NCBI GenBank assembly: GCA_963780825.1
Contig: CAWADL010000005.1
Span: 437,318 to 501,317, forward strand
Direction of reading: 5' to 3'
Length of the DNA: 64,000 bases
Source of the DNA: Roseiarcus sp963780825
Lineage (GTDB): Bacteria > Pseudomonadota > Alphaproteobacteria > Rhizobiales > Beijerinckiaceae
The notes beneath the pieces are model-generated. The model worked only from the letters and a program-made list of their open reading frames with translations. It was not told where the DNA came from and ran no database searches. This document shows positions 36,020-45,712 of this stretch, piece after piece. Numbering within the stretch: position 1 is the first letter of the stretch; each line of letters begins with the position of its first letter. A program made the translations under genes and the position numbers.

Positions 36020-37233
36020 ATGAAGATCACTTCTGCAAAAGTCATCGTCTGCTCGCCCGACCGCAATTTCGTCACGCTGAAGATCGAAACGGATCAGGGC
36101 CTGCACGGCATCGGCGACGCCACGGTGAACGGCCGTGAGAAGGCCGTTGTCGCCTATCTGGAAGAACACGTGATCCCGACGCTGATCGGGCGCGACGCTG
36201 CGCAGATCGAGGACACTTGGCAATATCTCTATCGCGGCGCCTATTGGCGGCGCGGCCCGATTACGATGGCGGCGATTTCCGCGGTCGATCTTGCGCTCTG
36301 GGACATCAAGGGCAAGGCGGCCGATATGCCGCTCTACCAATTGCTCGGCGGCGCCTCGCGTAACAACGTGATGATCTATTCGCACGCGCAAGGCCTGACG
36401 ATCGACGAGGCCGTCGATGCGGTTGCCGCCAAGAAGGAGCAAGGCTTCGTCGCCATCCGCGCGCAGGTCGGCGTGCCCGGCCTTCCGCCGATCTACGGCG
36501 TCGGCGGTCGCTCCAATCAGGGCAACGGGCGGCATGGTGCAAGCGCTGCCGCACGAAGAGACCTGGTCGACCTCAAAATATCTGGTCCACATCCCAAAAC
36601 TGTTCGCCAAACTGCGCGACACGTTCGGCGACGATCTGCATCTCCTGCACGACGCGCATCATCGCCTCACGCCGATCGAGGCGGCGCGGCTGGGCAAGGA
36701 TCTTGGAGCCGTTTCGTTTGTTCTGGCTCGAGGATCCCGTTCCCGCGGAGCTGCAGGAAGGTTATCGTCTGATCCGCCAGCACACGACGACGCCGATCGC
36801 GCTCGGCGAAGTGTTCAACACGATCTGGGATGCGCGGCTTGGTGATCGAGGAGCAGCTCATCGACTATATCCGCACCACCTCCGTGCACGCCGGCGGCGT
36901 CACCGGGCTGCGGCGCATCATGGACTTTGCATCGCTCTATCATGTTCGCACCGGCTGCCACGGCGCGATGGATATCGGGCCGGCGGCCATGGCTGCGAAC
37001 CTGCATCTGGGCTCTGGGCGCCGAATTTCGGCATCCAGGAATATTCGGGCTACACCGAGGCGACGCACGAGGTGTTTCCGCATGCCTTCTCGCAGACGGG
37101 CGGCTTCATGCATCCAGGCGAGGCGCCGGGGCTCGGCGTCGACATCGACGAGAAGCTGGCCGCCAAATATCCTTACGAGCGCGCCTATCTGCCGGTGAAC
37201 CGGTTGGAGGACGGAACGATGTGGAACTGGTGA
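36020..37233 (+). CDS. D-mannonate dehydratase family protein (ManD/RspA-like), multiply frameshifted
   Basis: About 402 residues when repaired, the ManD branch of the enolase superfamily. Diagnostic segments: ITSAKVIVCSPDRNFVTLKI, LYRGAYWRRGPITMAAISA, HHRLTPIEAARLGKDL, QHTTTPIALGEVFNTIWD, PNFGIQEYSGYTEAT and the C-terminal RLEDGTMWNW. The frame breaks near 36529, 36702, 36833 and 37012; deleting one G from GGG at the first site and one T at the second restores continuity. Family members dehydrate D-mannonate or D-gluconate, often slowly. Sequence error is the likeliest cause. Confidence 0.9.
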
Positions 37234-37234
37234 G

Positions 37235-38003
37235 ATGAGTTCCGACTCCGTCGCTACTCACACGCCGGACATAGCCCGGCCGCCGACCGATCATCGTGCG
37301 GGCGCTGCAGGCGCTCGGGTCGGCGACGGCCTGCGCAACGCTGCATAACCTCGGCGTGCGCGACACGTTCATGCAGGGGCCCGATCGCCTGGATCGAAGG
37401 GCCAGAGTCTTGCCGGTCCCGCGCTGACGCTGCAATTCATGCCGATGCGCCAAGATCTCTACGGCGAAGGCGAATACAACGACGTCGAGAAGCAGCTGCA
37501 TCGCCACGTGCTCTATCACACGCAGCCTGGCGACATCGTCGTGGTCGACGCGCGCGGCGACATGCGCTCGGGCATCTTCGGCGAGATGATGATGACCTAT
37601 TTTAAGGGGCGCGGCGGCGCGGGGGTCGTGATTGACGGCTGCCTGCGCGACTATCCGCATGTGCAGACGCTCGGCCTCGGGCTGTGGTTGCGCGGCGTCA
37701 CGCCGAACTTCCACGCCCAGACAAACATCATGCCGTTCGCTGTCAATGTTCCCATCGCCTGCGGCGGCGTCACGGTGATGCCGGGCGACATCATCGTCGC
37801 CGATGACGACGGCGCCTGCGTGATTCCCGTCGCATTGGCGGCAAAGGTGATCGAGCACGCAGCGGATGCACCACGATTGGGAAGATTTTTCACGAGAGAT
37901 GCTGGCCAAGGGCGGTTCGTTGCAAAAATATTACCCGCTGTCGGAAGCCGCGCGACCGGAGTACGAGGAATGGCGGAAGGATCATCCGCTGCCACAAGAC
38001 TGA
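37235..38003 (+). CDS. RraA-like / 4-hydroxy-4-methyl-2-oxoglutarate aldolase family protein, multiply frameshifted
   Basis: About 255 residues when repaired. The core FGEMMMTYFKGRGGAGVVID followed by GCLRDYP is the RraA/HMG-aldolase Gly-x20-Arg-Asp site, with IACGGVTVMPGDIIVADDDGA after it. Breaks lie near 37291, 37380, 37403 and 37868; removing one G from GGGG at 37380 gives GPIAWIEGPES. The repaired C-terminus MHHDWEDFSREMLAKGGSLQ ends at TGA 38003. Members split 4-carboxy or 4-hydroxy-2-oxoacids into pyruvate and another acid, which fits a terminal step of sugar-acid breakdown. Confidence 0.87.
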
Positions 38004-38037
38004 ACGAATCACCGCGGAATATATTCGGAGAACCAAA

Positions 38038-38913
38038 GTGAAAGCGGAAGTTGTCGTCTCTTCGCAGGCCGCACATGGCGAGGGCGTATTCTGGTCGGCG
38101 GAGCACCAGCTTCTCTATTGGACAGACATGTTCGGGCAATGCGTTTGGACCTATGCGCCGGACCGTGACGAGGCAAACAGGTGGGCGACGCCTGGTAAGG
38201 TCTGCTGTTTTTCCACGCGACTTGGCCGCCCGTGGAACGAAGTGGTGGCTGCGTTTTCCGACGGCTTCGCCTTCGTCGATCTTTTGACAGGCGAACGCAA
38301 AGACATCGCCAAAGTCGGCGCTGACATCCCCGGCCATCGTCTCAACGATGGTCGCACCGACCGGCAGGGACGATTTCTGGCGGGCGGGATGGACGAGAAG
38401 ACCTTCAAACCTTGCTCTTCAGTATGGCGGCTTGATCCGGATCTTCGCGTCGAGGAACTGTTCACGGGAGTGGGCATCGCCAACGGCGCGTGTTTTTCCC
38501 CTGACGGCCGAACGTATTATTTCGCTGACAGCCTGGTTGGTGAGATCGAGGCGTTCAACTATGACACCGAGACCGGGCGGGTGAGCGGTCGTCGTACAAT
38601 CGCGCGGGCCGCGGCGCCCGGTGTTCCCGACGGCTCGTGCGTCGACGCGGAGGGTTTTGTCTGGAACGCGATGTGGGAGGGTTACCGAGTGGCGCGCTAC
38701 GCGCCTGACGGCCGGCTCGACCGCACGATTGACGTGCCAGTTCGCAAGCCGAGTTGCTGCGCCTTCGGCGGCCGCGATCTCGCGACGCTCTATATTATCA
38801 CGTCGCGCTCCGACGAAAGCGCGGAAGATCTCGCCGCGCGGCCGACGAGCGGCGATCTGTTTGCTGTGCGGCCCGGCGTTGTCGGATTGGCGGATGCGCC
38901 CTTCGCGGGTTGA
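38038..38913 (+). CDS. SMP-30/gluconolactonase-type lactonase
   Basis: A 291-residue six-bladed propeller of the SMP-30/LRE family. Metal and catalytic positions are in HGEGVFWSAEHQLLYWTD (Glu), RLNDGRTDRQGRFLAGGMD, IANGACFSPDGRTYYFADS (Asn) and GVPDGSCVDAEGFVWNAMW (Asp). These enzymes hydrolyse aldonolactones such as gluconolactone or arabinolactone. GTG at 38038 is the start. Last gene of the sugar-acid set, convergent with the TetR gene. Confidence 0.88.
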   Translation: MKAEVVVSSQAAHGEGVFWSAEHQLLYWTDMFGQCVWTYAPDRDEANRWATPGKVCCFSTRLGRPWNEVVAAFSDGFAFVDLLTGERKDIAKVGADIPGHRLNDGRTDRQGRFLAGGMDEKTFKPCSSVWRLDPDLRVEELFTGVGIANGACFSPDGRTYYFADSLVGEIEAFNYDTETGRVSGRRTIARAAAPGVPDGSCVDAEGFVWNAMWEGYRVARYAPDGRLDRTIDVPVRKPSCCAFGGRDLATLYIITSRSDESAEDLAARPTSGDLFAVRPGVVGLADAPFAG

Positions 38914-38937
38914 ACGGTGGCGTGCAACGAACGCGGC

Positions 38938-39501
38938 CTAAAGCGAGGCCAGCTGGTCGCGGACGGTCTTCAATATCTCATCGGATAGCGCGGGATCATC
39001 CACCGCGCGAGCCAACACCAGCGCGCCGACGGCCGCAGACAGCAGATGGATCGCATTCGGGCGTGCGTCGGCTTTGCGGCTCCATCGAAATCGATCAACC
39101 ATCCGCTCGATCGAGCGTTTCACCTGCTGCGTGAACGTGCCGCGCGCCGCAGAACTACGGGCCACCTCCGGCCCCAAAGCCGCAATAGCGCAGCCCGATC
39201 CCGGGTGGTCGCGATGCGCCGCGCTCAAATAGCTCTTGAGAAATGCCCCTTTCGGATCACTCGCGTTCGCCGTCAACTTGTAGATCTTGCGCTCCGACTG
39301 AGCAAACGCCTGCTCTACGGCTTCAGCCTCCAGCGCATCCTTGGATGCAAAATGTGCATAAAAAGAGCCGTGCGTGAGCCCGGCCGCCTTCATAATGTCG
39401 GCCACCCCCGCTCCGTCGAAACCGCGTTCGCGAAATAGCCGCGCGGCCTGCGTCAGTATCTTCTCATGCTTCTCGGCCGTCTCGCTGGCGGGATAGCGCA
39501 T
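38938..39501 (-). CDS. TetR/AcrR family transcriptional regulator
   Basis: A 187-residue regulator. The N-terminal helix-turn-helix is ILTQAARLFRERGFDGAGVA followed by DIMKAAGLTHGSFYAHFASK. The C-terminal ligand domain has QVKRSIERMVDRF and ALVLARAVDDPALSDEI. It is divergent from an SDR gene across a 127-bp region with a 12-bp palindrome, the usual arrangement for a repressor of that gene and of itself. Inducer unknown. Confidence 0.92.
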   Translation of the reverse strand: MRYPASETAEKHEKILTQAARLFRERGFDGAGVADIMKAAGLTHGSFYAHFASKDALEAEAVEQAFAQSERKIYKLTANASDPKGAFLKSYLSAAHRDHPGSGCAIAALGPEVARSSAARGTFTQQVKRSIERMVDRFRWSRKADARPNAIHLLSAAVGALVLARAVDDPALSDEILKTVRDQLASL

Positions 39502-39586
39502 TGTTGCGGCCTTTCTAACGGCGGATCATAAAATATCGATGCCCCCCTTGACGGGATATATGTCGATCATCATGTTTGCGCAAGTC

Positions 39587-39598
39587 TGATGGCCATCA
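39587..39598. promoter_or_regulatory. 12-bp palindrome, candidate TetR operator
   Basis: TGATGGCCATCA is a perfect palindrome 30 bp before the SDR start in the region between the divergent TetR and SDR genes. A possible -35 (TTGACG, 39548-39553) lies just upstream, so bound repressor would sit at or after the transcription start. Confidence 0.35.
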
Positions 39599-39628
39599 TA
39601 GATGGTCAGGCAAAGACAGGAGCAGATT

Positions 39629-40366
39629 ATGAAGATTGCGGGATCGATCGCCTTGGTGACGGGCGCCAACCGGGGCCTCGGCCTCGCCTTCGCCAAGGCG
39701 CTTCTGGAGAGAGGCGCAGCGAAGGTCTACGCTGCCGCCCGCGATCCGGGCGCGGTCAAGCTGAAGGGCGTGACGCCGCTAAAGCTTGATGTCACCAACG
39801 ACGAAGACGCAGCCGCCGCGGCATTGGCCGCCGGCGATGTCAACCTCCTGATCAATAACGCCGGCATCGCAAGACCCGGCGGCTTTCTCGCCGACGGGGC
39901 TATCGAAGCGGCGCGCGAGCAGTTCGAGACGAACTTCGTTGGGCCGCTGCGGCTGGCGCGCGCATTTGCGCCCGTGCTGGCGAAGAACGGCGGCGGCGCG
40001 ATCCTGAACGTGCTGTCGGTCGCGAGCTGGATGAGCGGTCCCTTTCTGGCGACCTACGGGGCTTCAAAATCGGCCGCCTGGGCGTTGACAAACGGCCTGC
40101 GCATCGAACTCGCTGATAAGGGCGTTCAGGTCTTGGGATTGCATGCGGGGTTCATTGATACAGACCTTACGCAAGGCATCGATGCGCCGAAAAGCTCGCC
40201 GGAGGATATCGTTCGCGCCGCGCTTGATGGGCTAGAGCGCGGTGAACGCCAGGTTTTGGCCGACGAAGTCAGCCAGCTCGCGCATCGTGGCCTTTCCGCG
40301 AATCCGCCGGCCTATTTCCATAGCGCCAGCGAAATCAGGTCGAGTGCAGAAAAATCGGCGGCCTAG
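39629..40366 (+). CDS. SDR family oxidoreductase
   Basis: A 245-residue classical SDR: TGANRGLGLAFAKALL cofactor loop, LLINNAGIARPG, catalytic Ser in LSVASW and YGASKSAAW (YxxxK). Start chosen at ATG 39629 after AGGAGC; an in-frame ATG at 39602 is less well placed. Divergent from and probably repressed by the TetR protein. Substrate unknown. A 124-bp gap follows before the thioesterase. Confidence 0.9.
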   Translation: MKIAGSIALVTGANRGLGLAFAKALLERGAAKVYAAARDPGAVKLKGVTPLKLDVTNDEDAAAAALAAGDVNLLINNAGIARPGGFLADGAIEAAREQFETNFVGPLRLARAFAPVLAKNGGGAILNVLSVASWMSGPFLATYGASKSAAWALTNGLRIELADKGVQVLGLHAGFIDTDLTQGIDAPKSSPEDIVRAALDGLERGERQVLADEVSQLAHRGLSANPPAYFHSASEIRSSAEKSAA

Positions 40367-40490
40367 GCGCGAGCGTGATTGTTTGACCGCATGCCGAGGG
40401 AAGCCTTCCCTGGCCCGTTTCGCCGCGAGCCACATCGTTATCTACTGGCTCGCGAGCGGATAAGCATACGAGTAGAAATAGGAGACCCCT

Positions 40491-40955
40491 GTGGACGTCA
40501 TAAGAAACAACGCCGCGGGGTTGGACGGGCTTGCGCAGCTCAAATCACTGATGGAAGCTGGCGTCCAACCGCCTATTGGCGGCACGCTCGGTTTCTCACT
40601 GGTGGAGATTGAGAGAGGCCGTGCGGTATTCAGCGGCGAACCAGGTCGTCACGTCTACAACCCGATTGGCGCCGTACACGGCGGCTATGCAGCGACACTG
40701 CTCGACAGCGCATGCGGCTGCGCCGTGCATTCGACGCTCACCGCTTCGCAGGGCTACACGACTTTGGAGCTGAAGATTTCCTATCACCGCCCGCTGAACG
40801 ATAGCAGCGGGTTGGTCAAAGCCGAAGGGCGCATTCTATCGATCGGGCGCCGCGCCGCCTTCGCCGAAGCCAAATTGACCGATGCGGCGGGCAAGCTCTG
40901 CGCCTCGGCGACATCGACTTTACTCATTTTCGATGTAAAGCCTGAGGCCCAATGA
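40491..40955 (+). CDS. PaaI-family hotdog thioesterase
   Basis: A 154-residue hotdog-fold protein. The segment YNPIGAVHGGYAATLLDSACGCAV is the PaaI-type active-site region (HGG followed by helix with Asp). The later LELKISYHRPL strand also fits. Hydrolyses acyl-CoA or aryl-CoA thioesters. GTG at 40491 follows AGGAGACC. Near the acyl-CoA carboxylase set, so a role in releasing trapped CoA esters is possible. Confidence 0.88.
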   Translation: MDVIRNNAAGLDGLAQLKSLMEAGVQPPIGGTLGFSLVEIERGRAVFSGEPGRHVYNPIGAVHGGYAATLLDSACGCAVHSTLTASQGYTTLELKISYHRPLNDSSGLVKAEGRILSIGRRAAFAEAKLTDAAGKLCASATSTLLIFDVKPEAQ

Positions 40956-41194
40956 CGTCGATGAATGGCGGCGTAAATGATTATCCCGCCTAATTGTCTG
41001 CGCACCGCCTCGATCAATATTTGTCGGCGATGGGCGCCCGTCGCAATCGAGCCGATCCCGCTTGGGCGACCATTTTACCCTGATTGACAGGCTCGATGTA
41101 GATTTCGACGAGGCCGCACTCGGGGGGCGTCGCCTCTGGGCGCCGCGGCAACAGAATGCCAAAGCCGTCGCCCTTGACGAGCCCCTCCGCCAAG
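40956..41194. other. intergenic stretch, no supported gene
   Basis: Together with the LivK-type remnant that follows, this makes a 479-bp gap. On the minus strand about 80 codons are open through LVKGDGFGILLPRRPE and LVEIYIEPVNQGKM, ending near 41021. They have a protein-like composition but no recognised family, and the 5' end overlaps the remnant in antisense. It may be a decayed gene; I cannot support a call. Confidence 0.3.
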
Positions 41195-41401
41195 ATGCAT
41201 GAGACGAGGGTACGCGACGCGATCCTCGAAAACGCAGAAATCCGCGAGGGCGGGCGCGTGATGCGGCCCTAGCATTTGTTCGAAGTGAACTCCTCAGCGG
41301 AATCCAAAGCGCCTTACGACGATTATAAGCTAGCTGGGGAAATCGCGCCCGATGATGAGGCGCGACCGTTCAACGAAGATCATTGCCCACTTGTGATATA
41401 G
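41195..41401 (+). pseudogene. 3' remnant of a branched-chain amino acid/urea-type ABC substrate-binding protein
   Basis: The reading frame gives RVRDAILENAEIREGGRVMRP, a TAG at 41270-41272, then HLFEVNSSAESKAPYDDYKL and PFNEDHCPLVI with a stop at 41399-41401. This matches the last ~65 residues of LivK-type binding proteins (REDGRM... MYLFQVKTPAESKGPWDYYKL ... CPLV). The rest of the gene is missing and there is an in-frame stop, so it is a relic, not a sequencing artefact. No transporter partners are nearby. Confidence 0.75.
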
Positions 41402-41434
41402 CGCAGGTCAGCGTTCGGGAAGAGACGGATCGGG

Positions 41435-43033
41435 ATGCCGGTATTCGAAAGCAGAATTCGCGACGGTCAGGAGTTCGAGCGCAACCGTTCCGCTTTTTCC
41501 GGGCTGATTGAGACATTGCGCGAGCGGCAGCGTGAGGTCCTGAAGGGGGGCGGAGAGAAGCTGCAACGTCGCCACCGTGAGCGCGGCAAGATCCCGGTGC
41601 GTGAGCGAATTGATCACCTGATTGATCCACTCTCGCCGTTTCTTGAACTGTCGTCTCTCGCCGCTTGGGGTCTCTACAACAACGAGGTTCCCTGCGCTGG
41701 CGTGGTGACAGGCGTTGGCGTCGTAGCCGGCGTCCCTTGCATGGTCATCGCGAACGACGCCACCGTGAAGGGCGGTTCGTTCTTCCATGAGACGGTGAAG
41801 AAACACCTGCGCGCACAGGAAATCGCGTTTGAGAACCGTCTACCCTGCGTCTACCTCGTCGACTGCGGCGGCGCTTATCTGCCTGAACAGGACCGCGTGT
41901 TTCCTGATCGCGACCATTTCGGCGGCGCGTTTTTCCAGCAGTGTCGTATGTCCGCGGCGGGATTGCCGCAGATCTCCGCCGTGTTTGGCGGCTGCACCGC
42001 CGGCGGGGCCTACATTCCCGCTCTGTCCGACGAAGTCGTGATGGTGCGTGGCACCGGCCGCATACATCTCGGCGGCCCTCCGATTGTCAAAGCGGCGATC
42101 AACGAGATCGTCGATGGTGAAACGCTGGGCGGCGCCGAGATGCACTCCACTATATCAGGCGTCTCCGACTATCTCGCCGAGACCGAATTGGAGGCCATCG
42201 CCAAGGTGCGCGACATCGTCGCCGCGCTCAATTGGCGTGAGCAGCGCCGTACGACGAGGCGCGAGCCGCGCGAGCCGCTGTACGACGCCAAACAACTAGA
42301 TGGCGTGGTCGGCGTGGATCTCAAGCAGCCCTACGATGTGCGCGAAGTGATCGCCCGTATGGTTGACGGCAGCGAGTTCCAGGAATTCAAGCCGGCTTAC
42401 GGCTCGACCTTGGTCTGCGGCTTCGCTTGGATCCACGGCGAGCCTGTAGGCATCCTCGCCAACAACGGGGTCCTCTTTTCCGAGTCGGCAGTGAAGGGCG
42501 CGCATTTTATTGAATTGTGCGATCAGCGCCGGACACCAATCGTGTTCCTGCAAAACATCACCGGATTCATGGTGGGTACGGAGGCGGAGCGCGGCGGCAT
42601 CGCCAAACACTCGGCAAAGCTGGTGTATGCGGTGTCCAATGCGCGCGTGCCGCGCTACACGGTGATCATCGGCGGCTCCTACGGCGCGGGCAACTACGGC
42701 ATGTGTGGGCGCGGCTTCCAACCAAGGTTTCTATTCGCCTGGCCGAACGCGCGGATCGCCACGATGAGCGCCGACGTCGCCGCGACCGTGGTCACAGACC
42801 TGCGCCGCGCCAGCCTCACGCGCGGCGCCGCGGACGAGACGGAAATCGCGCGGGTCGATCGCGAAACGCGGTCCCAGTTCGAGGAGCAGAGCACGCCCTA
42901 TTACGCAACCGCGCGTCTATGGGACGATGGAATCATCGAGCCCTGGCAGACCCGCGACGTGCTTGGTTTGTGTCTCGCGCTGGCCTCGCGCGAAATCGAT
43001 CTGCCCGAACATCGACCGGTCTACAGGATGTGA
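41435..43033 (+). CDS. biotin-dependent acyl-CoA carboxylase, carboxyltransferase subunit
   Basis: A 532-residue carboxyltransferase of the methylcrotonyl/geranyl/propionyl-CoA carboxylase family. N-half oxyanion segment FGGCTAGGAYIPALSDEVVM with GRIHLGGPPIVKAA; C-half ILANNGVLFSESAVKGAHFI, FLQNITGFMVGTEAERGG and VIIGGSYGAGNYGMCGRGF. Transfers CO2 from carboxybiotin to an acyl-CoA. ATG 41435. The biotin carboxylase subunit begins 4 bp after its stop. Presence of acyl-CoA dehydrogenase and MaoC genes favours leucine-like or branched/terpenoid acid breakdown; the substrate is not fixed by sequence. Confidence 0.92.
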   Translation: MPVFESRIRDGQEFERNRSAFSGLIETLRERQREVLKGGGEKLQRRHRERGKIPVRERIDHLIDPLSPFLELSSLAAWGLYNNEVPCAGVVTGVGVVAGVPCMVIANDATVKGGSFFHETVKKHLRAQEIAFENRLPCVYLVDCGGAYLPEQDRVFPDRDHFGGAFFQQCRMSAAGLPQISAVFGGCTAGGAYIPALSDEVVMVRGTGRIHLGGPPIVKAAINEIVDGETLGGAEMHSTISGVSDYLAETELEAIAKVRDIVAALNWREQRRTTRREPREPLYDAKQLDGVVGVDLKQPYDVREVIARMVDGSEFQEFKPAYGSTLVCGFAWIHGEPVGILANNGVLFSESAVKGAHFIELCDQRRTPIVFLQNITGFMVGTEAERGGIAKHSAKLVYAVSNARVPRYTVIIGGSYGAGNYGMCGRGFQPRFLFAWPNARIATMSADVAATVVTDLRRASLTRGAADETEIARVDRETRSQFEEQSTPYYATARLWDDGIIEPWQTRDVLGLCLALASREIDLPEHRPVYRM

Positions 43034-43037
43034 TGCG

Positions 43038-45034
43038 ATGATCGGCTCGTTGCTCGTCGCCAACCGCGGCGAAATCGCTGTGCGCATCATGCGCACCTGC
43101 GCCCGACTTGGCATCCGCACCGTAGCCGTCTACTCCGATGCCGATCGGGACTCGCGTCACGTTGCCGTCGCCGATGAGGCCATCCGTATTGGCCCGGCCC
43201 CCGCGCGGGAAAGTTATCTAAGGGCCGACGCCATCATGGAAGCGGCCCTCCGCTCGGGCGTCGACGCCATCCATCCGGGCTACGGCTTTCTCTCGGAGAA
43301 GCCGGATTTGCCGCGTCTCTGCGTCGAGGCGGATCGCATCTTCGTCGGGCCTTCGGCCGAGTGTATTGCGGCGATGGGCCCAAAGATCGGCTCGAAGTTG
43401 ATTGCTGCGCGCGCCGGTGTGGCCAGCGTGCCGGGATATCTCGGCGACGATCAATCATTTGGCCGCCTTACCGAGGAGGCGCGGCGCGTCGGTTTTCCTC
43501 TGATGATCAAGGCTTCCGCGGGGGGCGGAGGCAAGGGGATGCGGCGGGTGTTCGAGGCTTCCGAACTGGGCCTCGCGCTCGACCTGGCGCGACGTGAGGC
43601 GGAGGCGGCTTTCGGCGATCCGGCTTTGTTGATCGAGAAGCTGGTGCTGCGGCCAAGACATCTCGAAGTGCAGATCGCCGGCGATAAACATGGCGAGGTC
43701 GTGCACCTGTTCGAGCGCGATTGCTCGGTTCAACGCAATAACCAAAAGGTGCTGGAGGAAGCGCCGGCGCCGAACCTCCACGCGGATATCCGCGCCAAGT
43801 TGCACGATCGCGCCGTTACGCTGGCGCGCGCGATCAACTACGACAATCTCGGCACTGTCGAGTTTATCCTCGAAGAGGGCGGCGACGATCCCTGGTTCCT
43901 GGAGATGAACACGCGCCTACAGGTCGAGCATCCCGTCACCGAAGCGATCACCGGCTTCGACCTCGTCGAATGGCAGATTAGGATCGCATCCGGAGAACCT
44001 TTGCCGGCCTCCCAGGATCAGATACGCGTGACCGGGCACGCGATCGAAGCCAGGATTACGGCCGAGCGCGCGGACCAGAACTTTAGACCCGATGCAGGGC
44101 GCATCTTCGAATACCGCGAGCCGCCGACGATCCGCATGGACAGTGGCGTGTCGGCGGGATCAGAGATCACGTTGTTCTATGATTCCCTGCTGGCGAAAGC
44201 GATCGCCGCGGGCGGCACGCGCGAGATCGCGCGCGCTCGGCTTGTCGCCGGCCTTCGCAAGTTCGCGATATTTGGGCCGGCGACGACAATCCCCTTCCTG
44301 GTTGATGCACTGGAAAATCCGGTCTTCGCCTCTGGGCAGGCCACCACAGGTTTCATTGAGCAGGCGTTTCCGCGAGGTTGGACGCCTGCCCGACATCACG
44401 CCCGCTCGCCAGAGCGTCCGCGGCGTTGCTCGCGCTGGCCGAGCCGCCGGCGGATGAGCGAGCCTCGTCCGCGTGGACGCGCCTGCGGGGATTTCGGGTT
44501 CTCGCGCCCGCCGGCGGCGCTGCCGAAGCGCGAGTCGTCACGACCGAGGGCAACGAGACGACGCGCGTCACGGTGCGAGCGCAAGACGGGGATCGCCGCC
44601 TTGTCATCGACTCGCAGGGCGAGATGGTGATCGGCCTCCGCGTCGACGGCCACCGCGTCGAGATTGAGATAGAGGGCCGCGTCACCAACGGAGTTTTTGC
44701 ACGCTCCACAGGTCGCGTGCAGGTGAACCTCGATGGCGAAGTCTATGACATCCGAGTCGAACCGGAGGTGGCCGTTGCAGCTGGGGCGAAAGCGCCTGGC
44801 GCAGGATCGGGAGCGGTGCTCGCGCCTATGCCGGGCGTCGTGGCGGAGGTTAAGGTCGCGGTCGGCGACAGGGTCGAGGCCGGTCAAGTTGTCGTCGTGC
44901 TCGAATCAATGAAGCTGTTCACGTCGCTGTCAGCGGCAATCGCCGGCGCGGTGTCCGACATGGCGTGCAGGCCGGGTGAAACCGTGCAAGCCGGCAAACG
45001 TCTGGTGATGATCGAACCGCAGACGACGTCATGA
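43038..45034 (+). CDS. biotin-dependent acyl-CoA carboxylase, biotin carboxylase/BCCP subunit (frameshifted)
   Basis: About 665 residues when repaired. N-terminal biotin carboxylase: LLVANRGEIAVRIMRTCARL, ATP-grasp loop KASAGGGGKGMR, EKLVLRPRHLEVQI and FLEMNTRLQVEHPVTE. Frame disruption near 44375-44395, after FIEQAFPRGW; the remaining part (LARASAALLALAEPP onwards) is in another frame and ends with a biotinyl domain, VLAPMPGVVAEVKVAVGD and VVLESMKLFTS, whose Lys in ESMKL is biotinylated. Partner of the carboxyltransferase directly upstream. Confidence 0.9.
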
Positions 45035-45149
45035 TCGGCCGTCTCACGGCGGCGGCCGGGCGCTCGCATCGGGAACGTCGCGTTCGACGCCGCAAAGACG
45101 CCGACGCGGCGGGTCTTGTTAGGGTCCAATTGGCGAGAGGAGACAGCAT

Positions 45150-45605
45150 ATGCCCGGTCTGTATTTTGAGGAATTCGAGGTCGGTCAGGAATTCCATCAC
45201 GCGTTCAGTCGAACCGTCACCGAGATGGACAACACGATGTTCAGCCTGATGACGATGAACCCACAACCTTTGCATCTTGACGCGCATTTCTCGGAGAACA
45301 CTGAATTCGGTCAGCGGCTGTTCAACAGTATCTACACTTTGGGCATCATGATCGGAATGAGCGTCTATGACACAACGCTGGGCACGACGATCGGCAATCT
45401 TGGCATGACTGAAGTTAAGTTTCCAAAGCCGGTATTCCATGGCGATACTTTGAAGGCGCACACTAAAATCATCTCGAAACGGTTGAGCAAATCGCGCCCC
45501 ACTCAGGGTATCGTGGAGTTCGAGCACACTGCGACCAACCAGAAGGGCGACGTGGTGGCGACCTGTCGACGCACCGGTCTGATCCACTGCAAGCCGGAAG
45601 TCTGA
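45150..45605 (+). CDS. MaoC family dehydratase
   Basis: A 151-residue hotdog-fold hydratase/dehydratase: MPGLYFEEFEVGQEFHHAFSR, MNPQPLHLDAHFSENTEFG (catalytic Asp/His region of the R-hydratase motif) and FPKPVFHGDTLKAHTKI. Similar to the single-domain MaoC proteins found with acyl-CoA carboxylases and lyases. ATG 45150 follows AGAGGAGACAG. Likely hydrates the enoyl-CoA formed in this pathway. Confidence 0.88.
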   Translation: MPGLYFEEFEVGQEFHHAFSRTVTEMDNTMFSLMTMNPQPLHLDAHFSENTEFGQRLFNSIYTLGIMIGMSVYDTTLGTTIGNLGMTEVKFPKPVFHGDTLKAHTKIISKRLSKSRPTQGIVEFEHTATNQKGDVVATCRRTGLIHCKPEV

Positions 45606-45712
45606 TGGCGTCGCGACGGATCGCCGCGACATCCCATTGACAGCAGGGCCATTCTATTTGAGCTATATGTGGCTTCCCTCGGGGCGCGCCGCGAACGATC
45701 TCAGGAACGCAA

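Noticed and set aside
36020..38003. Programmed ribosomal frameshifting in the mannonate dehydratase and RraA-like genes
   Set aside because: Eight breaks in two enzymes without slippery heptamers or downstream structures, and similar breaks in unrelated genes, fit sequence errors better.
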